DNA from: Symbiodinium natans
Taxonomy: Eukaryota > Sar > Dinophyceae > Suessiales > Symbiodiniaceae
DNA length: 64,000 nucleotides
Assembly (NCBI GenBank): GCA_905221605.1
Contig: CAJNDS010002089.1
Coordinates: forward strand, 86,501-150,500
Direction: 5' to 3'
The translations under genes and the position numbers were made by a program. Numbering within the stretch: the stretch's first letter is position 1; the number at the start of each line of letters is the position of its first letter. The notes under the pieces are model-generated. The model had not been told where the DNA came from and ran no database searches. It was given only the letters and a program-made list of their open reading frames with translations. Of the stretch, positions 51,781-62,228 are shown one piece after another.

Positions 51781-52029
51781 CCCCCCCGGGTTATCCACGC
51801 TTTTTTGTGGTTTTCCACGCTTTTTGTGGTTGCGAGCCAATTAGATCGCTCACGGGCCGCGGTGACCCCTGAACTCCCCCCCCTCCTCCAATAGCCCAAT
51901 CCCCTACATAACGTAAATGCATGCAATCCTTGAGATGTCGAGTCCTCTCCATCTGTCCAAACACTGGGCACAGCGACCTTCTCCCCTCCCCTCCCTTCCG
52001 CTCCGCTGCGCTCCCTGGTTCTTGCAAAG

Positions 52030-53540
52030 GCTTTTTTTCAGGGCTAAATCTCTAAACCCCTATCGGTTCAGGTTTAAGTCTTATAAAAAGAGAGGCACTG
52101 AAACCCTATAGGGTTTAAGGCTTCAAGCCGATAGGGTTTAGGGTTAAACCTGAACCTGAACCTTTAGATCCATAGGGTTTCAAGGTTAAGCAATTACACC
52201 TAAACCCTTAACCTTTAATCCTATACGGTTAATAGGTTTGAAGATTTTCAGATCTAGGTATTTAAACCTAAGCCCATAGAGTTTAAACCTCAAGGGTTTA
52301 CGGTTTAGGCATCTAAACCTGCACCCTTTAGGGTCAGAACCCTAAAAGCCTATAGGGCTCTACAAGGCTGAAAAGTTTTAACCGCATAGGCGCTGAAGGT
52401 ATACATGCCCAGACCTTAGGTTTTCAAACCTTTAAATCCCATAAAGTCTAAAGGTTTAGGGTTTTTCAAGGTATCTCTAAAGCCCTCACGGGGTTAGCCC
52501 GATAGGGTTTAAACCCTATAGGCCTATAGGGTTCAACAGTTTAGGGCTTTAGGTTTAGGCATTGCCTATAGGATTAGAGCCTGAAAAACCCTATCAGGCT
52601 TGAGGCTTAATTCCCTAAACCTAAAATCCCACATGGTTTTGCCTCTGTTTGTAGGGCTTGGTGGAAATGCAAAGAATAAGCAGAATAAGTACCCACACCA
52701 TGTATCGGGTTCAAAAGTTTAGGGGTCTTAAAGGTTTATAAGCCCATGGAGATAAACCGTAAGGGCTTACGGCTTAGGCATTTGAATCTAGATCCCAAGC
52801 CCTTTTGGGTCAGAACCCTGAAAGCCTATGGGGCTCTAAAAACCTCAAAGGTTGTAGCCCTATAGGCTCTGAAGGTATACATGCCCAGACCTTAGTTTTG
52901 TAAACCTTTAAACCCCAAAAAGTTCATCTCTAAAGCCCTCACGGGGTTAGCCCGATAGGGTTTAAACCCTATGTACCCTATAGGCCTATAGGGTTCACAT
53001 GTTATGGTTTAAGGTTGAGGCATTACCTCTAGGATTATAACCCTGTGTACGACTCACCTTTACGTACTATTTGATGGTTCTGTTTCCCCTGTTAAAGCTT
53101 CAAAGATTTTAAAGAATTTACAAAGACCCTTCAATTCTTGAAAACCCTGTAAACTCCTTAAAATACTCTGGCTTTCAACTGTTTAAGGATGTTAAGGAAT
53201 GTAAAAGGCCACTTAGATACTTTAAAATCCGTAAAATTTTGAAAAAAAAACAAGTATTTTGGGAAATGCCCGGCCCTTTGAATTTTTAAAATCCGTACAT
53301 TCCTTCAAATCCTTGAAATTTTGAAACAAAATAGGTATTTTGGGAAACGGCCCGGCCCATTTAAATACTCTAACTATGGTTTCAGCACCTCTAGGGCTAC
53401 AGCCTTCTAATCTTTAGAGCCCTCAAGGGTTTTTAGGGTTCTGACCCTCAAGGGTTTCGGGTAATGCTTAAAGCTTAGACCCTATAGGGCTAAACCCTAT
53501 AGAACTAACCCCGTCAGGGTATTAGAGATAGTCTCCGGGG
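52030..53540. repeat. degenerate telomere-like palindromes (AACCCTATAGGGTTT)
   Basis: Many copies of CCCTATAGGG, CCTATAGGGTTTA and diverged relatives occur, giving head-to-head joins of CCCTA and TAGGG. Larger duplicated stretches exist, for example the ACATGCCCAGACCTTAG block at about 52403 and 52880, and the CCTCACGGGGTTAGCCCGATAGGG block at about 52483 and 52938. No gene is supported. Confidence 0.65.
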
Positions 53541-53552
53541 AGCCCTAAGGCT

Positions 53553-54340
53553 TTGGATTGAACTTCAATACTTCGGGACCCTGGATTCAAGATCCCGGGG
53601 AAACTTTTCCCTGGAACCTTGAATCCTGAATCTTGAATCCCGGAGTATTGAAGTTCAATGCTCCGGATTGAAGTTCAATACTCCGGGATTCAAGATTCAA
53701 GGTTCCAGGGAAAAGTTTCCCCGGGATCTTGAATCCAGGGTCCCGAGTATTGAAGTTCAATACCCCGGATTGAACTTCAATACTTCGGGACCCTGGATTC
53801 AAGATCCCGGGGAAACTTTTCCCTGGAACCTTGAATCCTGAATCTTGAATCCCGGAGTATTGAAGTTCAATGCTCCGGATTGAAGTTCAATACTCCGGGA
53901 TTCAAGATTCAAGATTCAAGGTTCCAGGGAAAAGTTTCCCCGGGATCTTGAATCCAGGGTCCCGAGTATTGAAGTTCAATACCCCGGATTGAACTTCAAT
54001 ACTTCGGGACCCTGGATTCAAGATCCCGGGGAAACTTTTCCCTGGAACCTTGAATCCTGAATCTTGAATCCCGGAGTATTGAAGTTCAATGCTCCGGATT
54101 GAAGTTCAATACACCGGGATTCAAGATTCAAGATTCAAGGTTCCAGGGAAAAGTTTCCCCGGGATCTTGAATCCAGGGTCCCGAGTATTGAAGTTCAATA
54201 CCCCGGATTGAACTTCAATACTTCGGGACCCTGGATTCAAGATCCCGGGGAAACTTTTCCCGGGAACCTTGAATCTTGAATCTTGAATCCCGGAGTATTG
54301 AAGTTCAATCCGGAGCATTGAACTTCAATACTCCTTGTCC
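53553..54340. repeat. 219-bp palindromic tandem repeat, three full units and one partial
   Basis: Unit landmarks GGATTGAACTTCAATACTTC occur at about 53555, 53767, 53986 and 54205. Each unit is made of two inverted arms of about 105 bases, so the DNA can form large cruciforms. Short motifs ATTGAAGTTCAAT and GATCCCGGGGAAAC recur inside. Open frames here are by-products. Confidence 0.9.
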
Positions 54341-55480
54341 CTCATCGTGCTTGACCATTGAGGCCTTGAAATTTAAGTACACTATGCACTCTAGAAACGT
54401 CTCTAGAGGTGTAGTATAAACATACAGATAATCAACCAGATATAAATAAGGAAGAAGGAAAATATAATCAACACGCTGGGGCAAAGAAAACAAATTACGA
54501 ACGAAAAAAAGAAATACGCAGTGCCAGAACAAGAAAAACACAAAACAAGCAGAAAAGGTGTGGATAACTGGGGGGGGGGGGGGGGGGGGGTACCATATAT
54601 ATATATATATATATATAATATGTACATACAATATGAGTACAGAGTCGTAACCAGAGTATTGTTGTTTTGCTTAGTGGTGCGTCTTTGCTCTATATGTGCT
54701 TGTTTTGCTTGCTGCTATGTCTTCGCTTACTATATGCCTGTTTGGTTATGTGATGTTTTGCTTCGTGGTGCGTCTTCGATCTAGATGCGCTTGTCTTGCT
54801 TATTGGCGTCTTCGCATACTATTTGCGGTTGTCTTGCTTAGTGGTGCATTAAACCCTATCTTCAGCTCCTTGCAACCTCCGTTTTTGGACATGTTCAATT
54901 TTTCCTGGTTTTTACTGATGTTCACCAATACCAAGCCTTAAAACGTTCAAACCAACACTTTAAACACTGATCCCTAAACCCGAAATCTTAAACCCTAAGC
55001 CGCCTTATAAACCCTTAGCCTGTCTTCAACTCCTTACAACCTCCGTTTTTGGACATGTCCCATCTTGGTCTGGTTTTTATTGGTTTTCGCCTATACAAAA
55101 CCCAGAACTTTCAAACCAACACTTCAAACCCTAAACCCTAAACGCCGTTTTTGGACATGTCCATTTTCCCTTGTTTTTCTGATTTTCATCTATAGGTTTT
55201 AATAGTTATTTGATAATAATAGCGTTCATACTGATATTTATAGGAACCCCATTAATTTTGAGATAGAATCATATCAAGACGAATAGGATTCTTTTCATGT
55301 GTTTTTTGATGAATTGTAATAAGATTCATATTCATATTCACGTTAACAGAATTCTTCTTAATCTTAATAACATTCACATTAAGATGAACAGGATTCCTAT
55401 TGAAATAATACTCCTATTAGATTTAACTCTTATTTCCTGCAAAATGCATTCCTGCAAAAAGATAGAGGAGGGTTTCTCAT
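54341..55480. other. unassigned region with poly-G and TA microsatellites
   Basis: A run of about 20 G at 54571-54590 is followed by (TA)n at 54594-54620. CTTGCTTAGTGGTGC blocks repeat at 54660-54850. A GTTTTTGGACATGT block recurs at 54881, 55047 and 55145. No gene is supported. Confidence 0.45.
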
Positions 55481-56973
55481 GACCTATTGCGAGATAGAGA
55501 GAAGCTCTTTCATGTAAGAGGTAGGAAATGGCAGAGCTGAGCGCTCCTCCTACCTAGTGACAAGAAATGAAAAATACAGAGAGCTTCCATCCGTTTTATG
55601 AATGAGTTCCTTAATCTCTGAATAGGACATGAATGAGCTCCTCTATCTTCTCAAAGGAAATGCAAGAATGGAAGCGAACGAAGTCCGCTATCTTTTAATG
55701 CGTAAAAAGAGTGAGAGAGGGGAGCCCTCTCATGACCTATTTAGGAGACAGAAGAGATAGAAAAGCTTGCTCACTGCGCATTTAGAAGCGGAAGTGAAAG
55801 AGAAAGCAAGGGCACTCTGTCACTTCTTACAAAGAGATAGAAGAGCTTTCGGATGACCTCTTAAAAGATAGAAGAAACTCTCTCAAGCAAACGATTGAGA
55901 TTGACGAGCTGTGTCATGTCCCATGTAAGGGATAGAGAAAGTCCTTCAAAACTTTGTTTAGGGCAAAGGAGAGATCTCAAGCAAAAAGGTAGAAGAGCTC
56001 TGTCATTTCCTATAAGAGATAAACGGCTTCTTTCATTACTTGAAAAACTGTTTCTGAAAAATAGACATAATAGAGAACTCCTCTTTCATTTCCTGCAAGA
56101 AGATGGAGCAGGTGTCTCATGACCTATTGCGAGATAGAGAAGCTCTTTCATGCAAAAGATAGGAAATGGTAGAGCTGCGAATTCTTCTACCTATTGACGA
56201 CATATGACAACGATAGGACATGAGCGAGCTCTTATGATCTCTTATGTAGTACCAGTGCATTCTTCTATCTCTGAGTAGGAGATGAAAGAGCTCCTCTATC
56301 TTCTCATAGGAAACAAAAGAAGTCCTGTATAGGAAACGAAAAGACCCTTTGATAAACCAACAAAAGAACGGACATGAGTTGATGTCATCCATCTTGTTAA
56401 TCATCATGAGAGATGGGACATGAAAGAGCCCCTCTTTTGTTTGGAAATGAACTAGTTTTTTTTGAGTGAAGGATCTCTCTTTCGAATAAATGAGATATTT
56501 CTTCTAGGTCCCTCTGTCTCGAAATTGGAAATGAAAGAGTCCTCCCCCCCTTCCCCCTCCCCTCTAACTTCTCATAGAAAATGGTAAAAATGGAAATGAA
56601 CGATGCCCTGTATCTTTTCACGCAGCATATGAGAGAGCTCCTCTCTCTCCTAATGGGACATGAAATTCCTCCTTTGTTTTCAATGAAAGATCTCTCTCTC
56701 GAGGAAATGAGATGTTCTATATCTCTTTCTAGGAAACATTTCAAGTAGGAGAAAGGCTCCTCTCATGTAAAAGATAGAGATTGATGAGTTGCGGCATGTC
56801 CTATTTAAGGGAGAGAGAAAGTCCTGCGAAACTGTTAGTTAGAGTAAAGGAGAGATCTCAAGTAGAAAAGGTAGAAGAGCTGTGTCATTTCCTATGAAGA
56901 GATAAACGGCTTCTCTGATGGCTTCTTCGCTGATAGAGAAGCTATTTCTGAAAACTCGACATAGTAGAGAACT

Positions 56974-57023
<50 letters not shown>

Positions 57024-57940
57024 TCCTGCGAGAAGCTAGAGGGGGTCTCTCACGACGTATTGCGAGATAGAGAAGCTCTTTCATGTACCAGATAAGAAAC
57101 GGTAGAGCTGAGGATTCCTCTACCTATTGACGACATATGAAAAAGATAGGACATCAGAGAGCTCTTTTGATCTCTTACGCATTACCAATGTACTCTTCTA
57201 TCTTTGAGTAGGAGATGAAAGAGCTCCTCTAATCTTCTCATAGAAACAAAAGAAGTCCTGTATAGGAAACGAAAAGACCCTTTGATAAACCAACAAAAGA
57301 ACGGACATGAGTCGATGTCATCCATCTTGTTAATCATAATGAGAGATGGGGCATGAAAGAACTCCTCTTTTGTTTGGAAATGAACTAGTTTTTTTTCTGA
57401 GTGAAGGATCTCTCTTTCGAATAAATGAGATATCTTTTCTATGTCCCTCTGTGTCGTGTTTGGAAATGAGAGAGCCCTCCCCCCCCCCCTCTCCTCTATC
57501 TTCTCATAGAAAATGGAAATGAACCATGTCCTCTTTCTTTTAATGCAGAATGCGAGAGCTCCTCTCTCTCTCTCTCCTAATGGGACATGTAAGTCCTCCT
57601 GTATTTTGTTTTCAATGAAAGATCTCTCACTCTCTCTTTCGAGGAAATGAGAAGAGGCAAGGGCGGTCTCTCATTTCCTACAAAGAGAGGGGCTTTCAGA
57701 GGACCTATTAAAAGATAGAAGAAGTTCTCTCACGTAGAAGATAGAAATTGATGAGTTGTGTCCTGTCCCATTTAAGGGATAGAGAAAGTCCTGCAAAACT
57801 GTTAGTTAGAGTAAAGGAGAGATCTCAAGTAGAAAAGGTAGAAGAGCTGTGTCATCTCCTATGAAGAGATAAACGGCTTCTCTGATGGCTTCTTCGCTGA
57901 TAGAGAAGCTATTTCTGAAAACTCGACATAGTAGAGAACT

Positions 57941-58030
<90 letters not shown>

Positions 58031-58588
58031 CTCTCTCTCTCATTTCCTGCGAAAAGCTAGAGGAGGTCTCTCACGACGTACTGCAAGATAGAGAAGCTCT
58101 TTCATGTACCAGATAGGAAACGGTAGAGCTGAGGATTCCTCTACCTATTGACGACATATGAAAAAGACAGGCTAAGACAGGACATCAGAGAGCTCTTTTG
58201 ATCTCTTATGCATTACCAATGTACTCTTCTATCTCTGAGTAGGAGATGAAAGAGCTCCTCTAATCTTCTCATAGAAACAAAAGAAGTCCTGTATAGGAAA
58301 CGAAAAGACCCGTTGATAAACCAACAAAAGAACGGACATGAATCGATGTCATCCATCTTGTTAATCATAATGAGAGATGGGGCATGAAAGAACTCCTCTT
58401 TTGTTTGGAAATGAACTAGTTTTTTTTCTGAGTGAAGGATCTCTCTTTCGAATAAATGAGATATCTTTTCTATGTCCCTCGGTGTCGTGTTTGGAAATGA
58501 GAGAGCCCTCCCCCCCCCCTCTCCTCTATCTTCTCATAGAAAATGGAAATGAACCATGTCCTCTTTCTTTCAATGCAGAATGCGAGAG

Positions 58589-58651
<63 letters not shown>

Positions 58652-58952
58652 AGGAAATGAGGAGAGGCAAGGGCGGTCTCTCATTTCCTACAAAGAGAGG
58701 GGCTTTCAGGGGACCTATTAAAAGATAGAAGAAGTTCTCTCACGTAGAAGATAGAAATTGATGAGTTGTGTCCTGTCCCATTTAAGGGAATCAGAAAGTC
58801 CTGCAAAACTGTTAGTTAGAGTACAGGAGAGATCTCAAGTAGAAAAGGTAGAAGAGCTGTGTCATCTCCTATGAAGAGATAAACGGCTTCTCTGATGGCT
58901 TCTTCATTGATAGAGAAGCTATTTCTGAAAACTCGACATAGTAGAGAACTAA

Positions 58953-59027
<75 letters not shown>

Positions 59028-59115
59028 CCTGCGAAAAGCTAGAGGAGGTCTCTCACGACGTATTGCGAGATAGAGAAGCTCCTTCATGTACCAGATAGGA
59101 AACGGTAGAGCTGTG
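55481..59115. repeat. tandem repeat of about 1-kb units with CT runs
   Basis: A block beginning AGTAGAAAAGGTAGAAGAGCTGTGTCAT occurs near 56850, 57827 and 58840, each followed by AACTCGACATAGTAGAGAACTAA and a (CT)n run. A diverged earlier copy is near 55970. Internally the sequence is built from GATAGAAGAGCTCTTTCAT-like motifs, so it is itself a decayed shorter repeat. Open frames encode SLSLSL or RERERE and are not genes. Confidence 0.85.
57941..58042. repeat. long (CT)n run
   Basis: About 43 CT units with one CAGT interruption. Further runs are at 56972-57017, 58591-58650 and 58952-59024. Confidence 0.92.
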
Positions 59116-59499
59116 AGCCGCCCTCAACCCTACATCCTCAACTTTATATATACCCTAAGTTCATTCTTTTTAGGGTTTAGTTTAGGATTTGTGGTTTAGG
59201 ATTTACGGGTTTAGGGTTTGGGGCTTCGGTTCAGTGAACAATTATCTCAATCAATGAGGAAGTCCGTAACTTCTAGCATGTATGTTGTTGCTTAGGAACA
59301 AATATAAATGAAGCATTTTGCTTTGTTTTTTAAATACTACACATGCAGGCTAAGCGAAAAGAACCCTAAAGGTATCAGCCACATATATATATATACATAT
59401 ATATTCTGTATATACATATAGGAAATACATGTATGCACATGTGTCTGGACAGTTGCACATGTGTATATCCATGTGTTTAAACTTGAATACAACTGTGTG

Positions 59500-59590
59500 T
59501 AGTTGTGTGTGTGTGTGTGTGTGTGTGTTTGTGTTTTTGTGCGTGTGAAGACAGATATAATATATATATATATATATATATGTATATATG
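59500..59590. repeat. (GT)n and (TA)n microsatellites
   Basis: GTGTGTGT at about 59498-59528 is followed by TATATATA at about 59556-59590. The flanks are AT-rich. The open frames on both strands are repeat by-products. Confidence 0.8.
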
Positions 59591-59840
59591 TGACTGTGTA
59601 TGTATGTCTTGTATTCATGTGCATGGTTACATATATGCACGTGTACATTTTGGGCGACTATGACAGTCCTGATGACAGGACCCTTCGATTTTTTTGTTTG
59701 CGCACTCGGATCTCATGGTTCATGCTTCGCAGGGAATTGAGGACTCAATCAGGACATGATCACCATAACATTTCCTTTAACAGTTCCTATCCATTTGTCT
59801 TCCAATGGTTCATGGTCACGATCGTTTTGCTTTTCAGCAG

Positions 59841-60010
59841 GCAAAAGAGATTTTTGTGAATCAGGATAACCATTGCCTTGAATTGAAGTCAGCCGAGGTC
59901 ATCAAGCGCATGATCTTCAATACCTGCGGCTTCGACACGGTTAACCAGGTCGTACAAAAAGAGATCTTGAAGTGGGTCTTGTATGCGTTCGAGCAGTACT
60001 TGAGCGAACC
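59841..60010 (+). CDS. probable exon of an unrecognised protein
   Basis: After TTTTCAGCAG, an acceptor followed by G, the frame encodes a hydrophilic helical segment: AKEIFVNQDNHCLELKSAEV, then IKRMIFNTCGFDTVNQVVQK and EILKWVLYAFEQYLSE. Residue composition, the pyrimidine-rich acceptor context and lack of low complexity suggest a real exon. The 3' boundary is uncertain, since the frame stays open to 60104. I do not recognise the family. A second short exon may follow after CTTTCAG at 60081-60087. Confidence 0.45.
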
Positions 60011-60169
60011 CCAATCTGGCTGCATCGCCCAGAGTGACACAAGTTTTCAACCGAAGGCTAGTTTTTCACTCACTAATTCGTCTTTCAGATCGGCTGTACG
60101 CTGACTCCTTGTGGCCTGACCTTTTCCGTTCTATTGGCACAGGCGCTGGAGCTCTCCACAGCTGTCAAC

Positions 60170-60235
60170 CCAAGAGTCCTCTACAAATGAGGGGTGGCTG
60201 TCAACCCACAAGTCCTCTACAAACGAGGGCTTGGA
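60170..60235. repeat. 33-bp tandem duplication
   Basis: CTGTCAACCCA(C)AAGTCCTCTAC followed by AAA(T/C)GAGGG occurs twice in a row with two differences. Confidence 0.75.
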
Positions 60236-60805
60236 GGGGGATGGCAAGCGCACAAGAACAAATCTAAGCCTAGCGGAATGAAGTAAAGCGGCTTGTATCT
60301 GCTTAGCATGGGCGGGCAGCCACCATTTTAAGGATAGTGGAATCCATTTCCTCCGCTGTAAGGCGGCGGCCCAACTTCCTTGACGTTTCCACAAGCTGTT
60401 GGAAGAACATTCCAAGCCGCAAGGAAGTCAGAAAATCTTTAAGCAGTGGCCTCAAATGCGAGAGTGACCCTTGAAGAATCTAAATCTCCTCTATTCCATT
60501 ATCCCTGGATTCAACCGAAAGGTAAAAGTTTGCTCACTTGGGCCCCTGAATCATGATGTTCCCCATTATGCTCCCGTTGCTGCCAGCTGATCATATTTTC
60601 AGCAGCAGCGACCGAACCAGGCTCTCAGCAAGCGCAGGGCGAAATTTTGGTGCCGGCCGGCAGGCGCTCCAGCAAAACAAAGGAAGCTATGATGGGGCAT
60701 CCCTGTTGTCCCGCACCATGCATAGCAGTATTCTGGCAAGGTATACTCGACAGCAGTTTGTTAAGAATTTTGTTAAGAAACTTCAAGAAACTTAATCAGG
60801 CAAAT
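60236..60805. other. unassigned spacer
   Basis: No supported gene or repeat. Short open frames on both strands show no recognisable domain. Confidence 0.35.
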
Positions 60806-61620
60806 GTTCAACGAGCGGGTCTAACTGGCAACCCCCACTTCTGCTTGAGAAGCGTGTCAATATGTTCAAGTAACAACCCAATTTTTTTTGTCGGATGTAG
60901 AATTATTGGCAGAAGATGCATAACTAATGCCAGACGCGAGCAATTACTAGGCAAGGAGCGTGTCAAACTAGCATTTTTGTCGGAGATAAAAATTAAGTCA
61001 GGACGTCGAGGAATGGGCCACTTACCAACTCTTATTTCTGCCAGACGTGGAATTTTCAGGCGTTATGAGGCAGGGAACGAGAACTTCCATTTGTACCGGA
61101 GCAACGCGTCCAATTAGCAACCCTTTATTCTTGCTTAATGTGGAAATTGAATATCGTTTGAGTGAAGCAACGGCATGAATGAAAGAAAACAAAGAGATAG
61201 TCGTGTTCTCTCGGGATTGTATATAATTAGTAAGCTGACAAATATCGCCTCAAATTAACCACCCCTATTTATGCTTGAGGAAGAATATTGAAACAACGCC
61301 AGCTCGGGAGGATCGGTTCATTGTCAGAGTCCGTGCGAGAAACTTGTGTTCCCTAAGGCACGAATTAAATATCGTCGTGAATAGACATGGAAAGAAAGCC
61401 CATCATAGCAATGGGTCTCAACAATGGGTCAATTAGATATAATCTTCAAGTAGAAATGGGGATTGGGAAAAGTCCCATTCCTCTAGAAGAAATGGGAGAT
61501 GTTAATTAGACACGATCCACGCCTTTCTCAAGCGGCAATATGGGTTGGTAGTTAGACCCGATCGTGAAATAGAAGTCGGGCTTGCTAATTGGACCCATTT
61601 TTTGCTCCCAGGCCTTTCTT
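60806..61620. repeat. dispersed CAACTAGCAACCC repeat, second locus (both orientations)
   Basis: Blocks such as CTAACTGGCAACCCCCACTT with CTGCTTGAGAAGCGTGTC (60819-60860), AGGAGCGTGTCAAACTAGCA (60954-60974) and ACGCGTCCAATTAGCAACCC (61103-61123) match the unit at 12700-12880. From about 61420 the same motifs appear in reverse orientation (GGGTTGGTAGTTAGACCC, GCTAATTGGACCC). The copies are more diverged than at 12.7 kb. Confidence 0.55.
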
Positions 61621-62228
61621 GTGCGAAATTACACCACGCCTCTGCGAGGTTGTATTTGCTGCTGGCCGGCGCTATGCAATGACCGGGAAACAGAGATGAT
61701 TGTCACTTTCACGCGATGCTTTCGCGTCGCTAAACTAAGAGAGATGTTGAATTCTGGAGCCACTTTGGTTTCTGTGTTGCCTGGGCTCCGTGCATTGAAT
61801 GCATGGCTTCTCTATAACTTGTAGTATTGAGAGATATGCTGACGTAAGCATTTGAGGGATTTACAAATCAAGTACTCGAGGCTTCTGCTCGAATACTTTT
61901 CGGCACAAGAAGCTTGTATTCTCAAAAATGCCAATTACGACTCTCTCTCTTCATTGCAAATGTGAAAATGCCCTTAGTAAGAATCCAACGTTGTGGATCT
62001 CGAGATCTATGCCAGCTGCAGTAAGCACTAGAGTTCACGGCGAACACAAAGAAGATCCGAGCAAGGGTCCCCGCACCCCAGCATTGAAAAGGCCCACCAC
62101 CACCCCGAATTAAGTGAGGGAAAAGGGACCCAAAGCAAAGGCCGAAACGCCAACACAAGACGTGAACTCCGGCGTTAGTAAATACGTCCAAGAGCGAAAT
62201 CAATCCGCAATCGAATGGGTATCAACCT
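61621..62228. other. unassigned spacer before the LINE
   Basis: No recognised gene. It may include the 3' untranslated part of the minus-strand LINE. Confidence 0.3.

Noticed and set aside
57885-59087. ORFs encoding SLSLSL or RERERE
   Set aside because: They are translations of CT dinucleotide runs.
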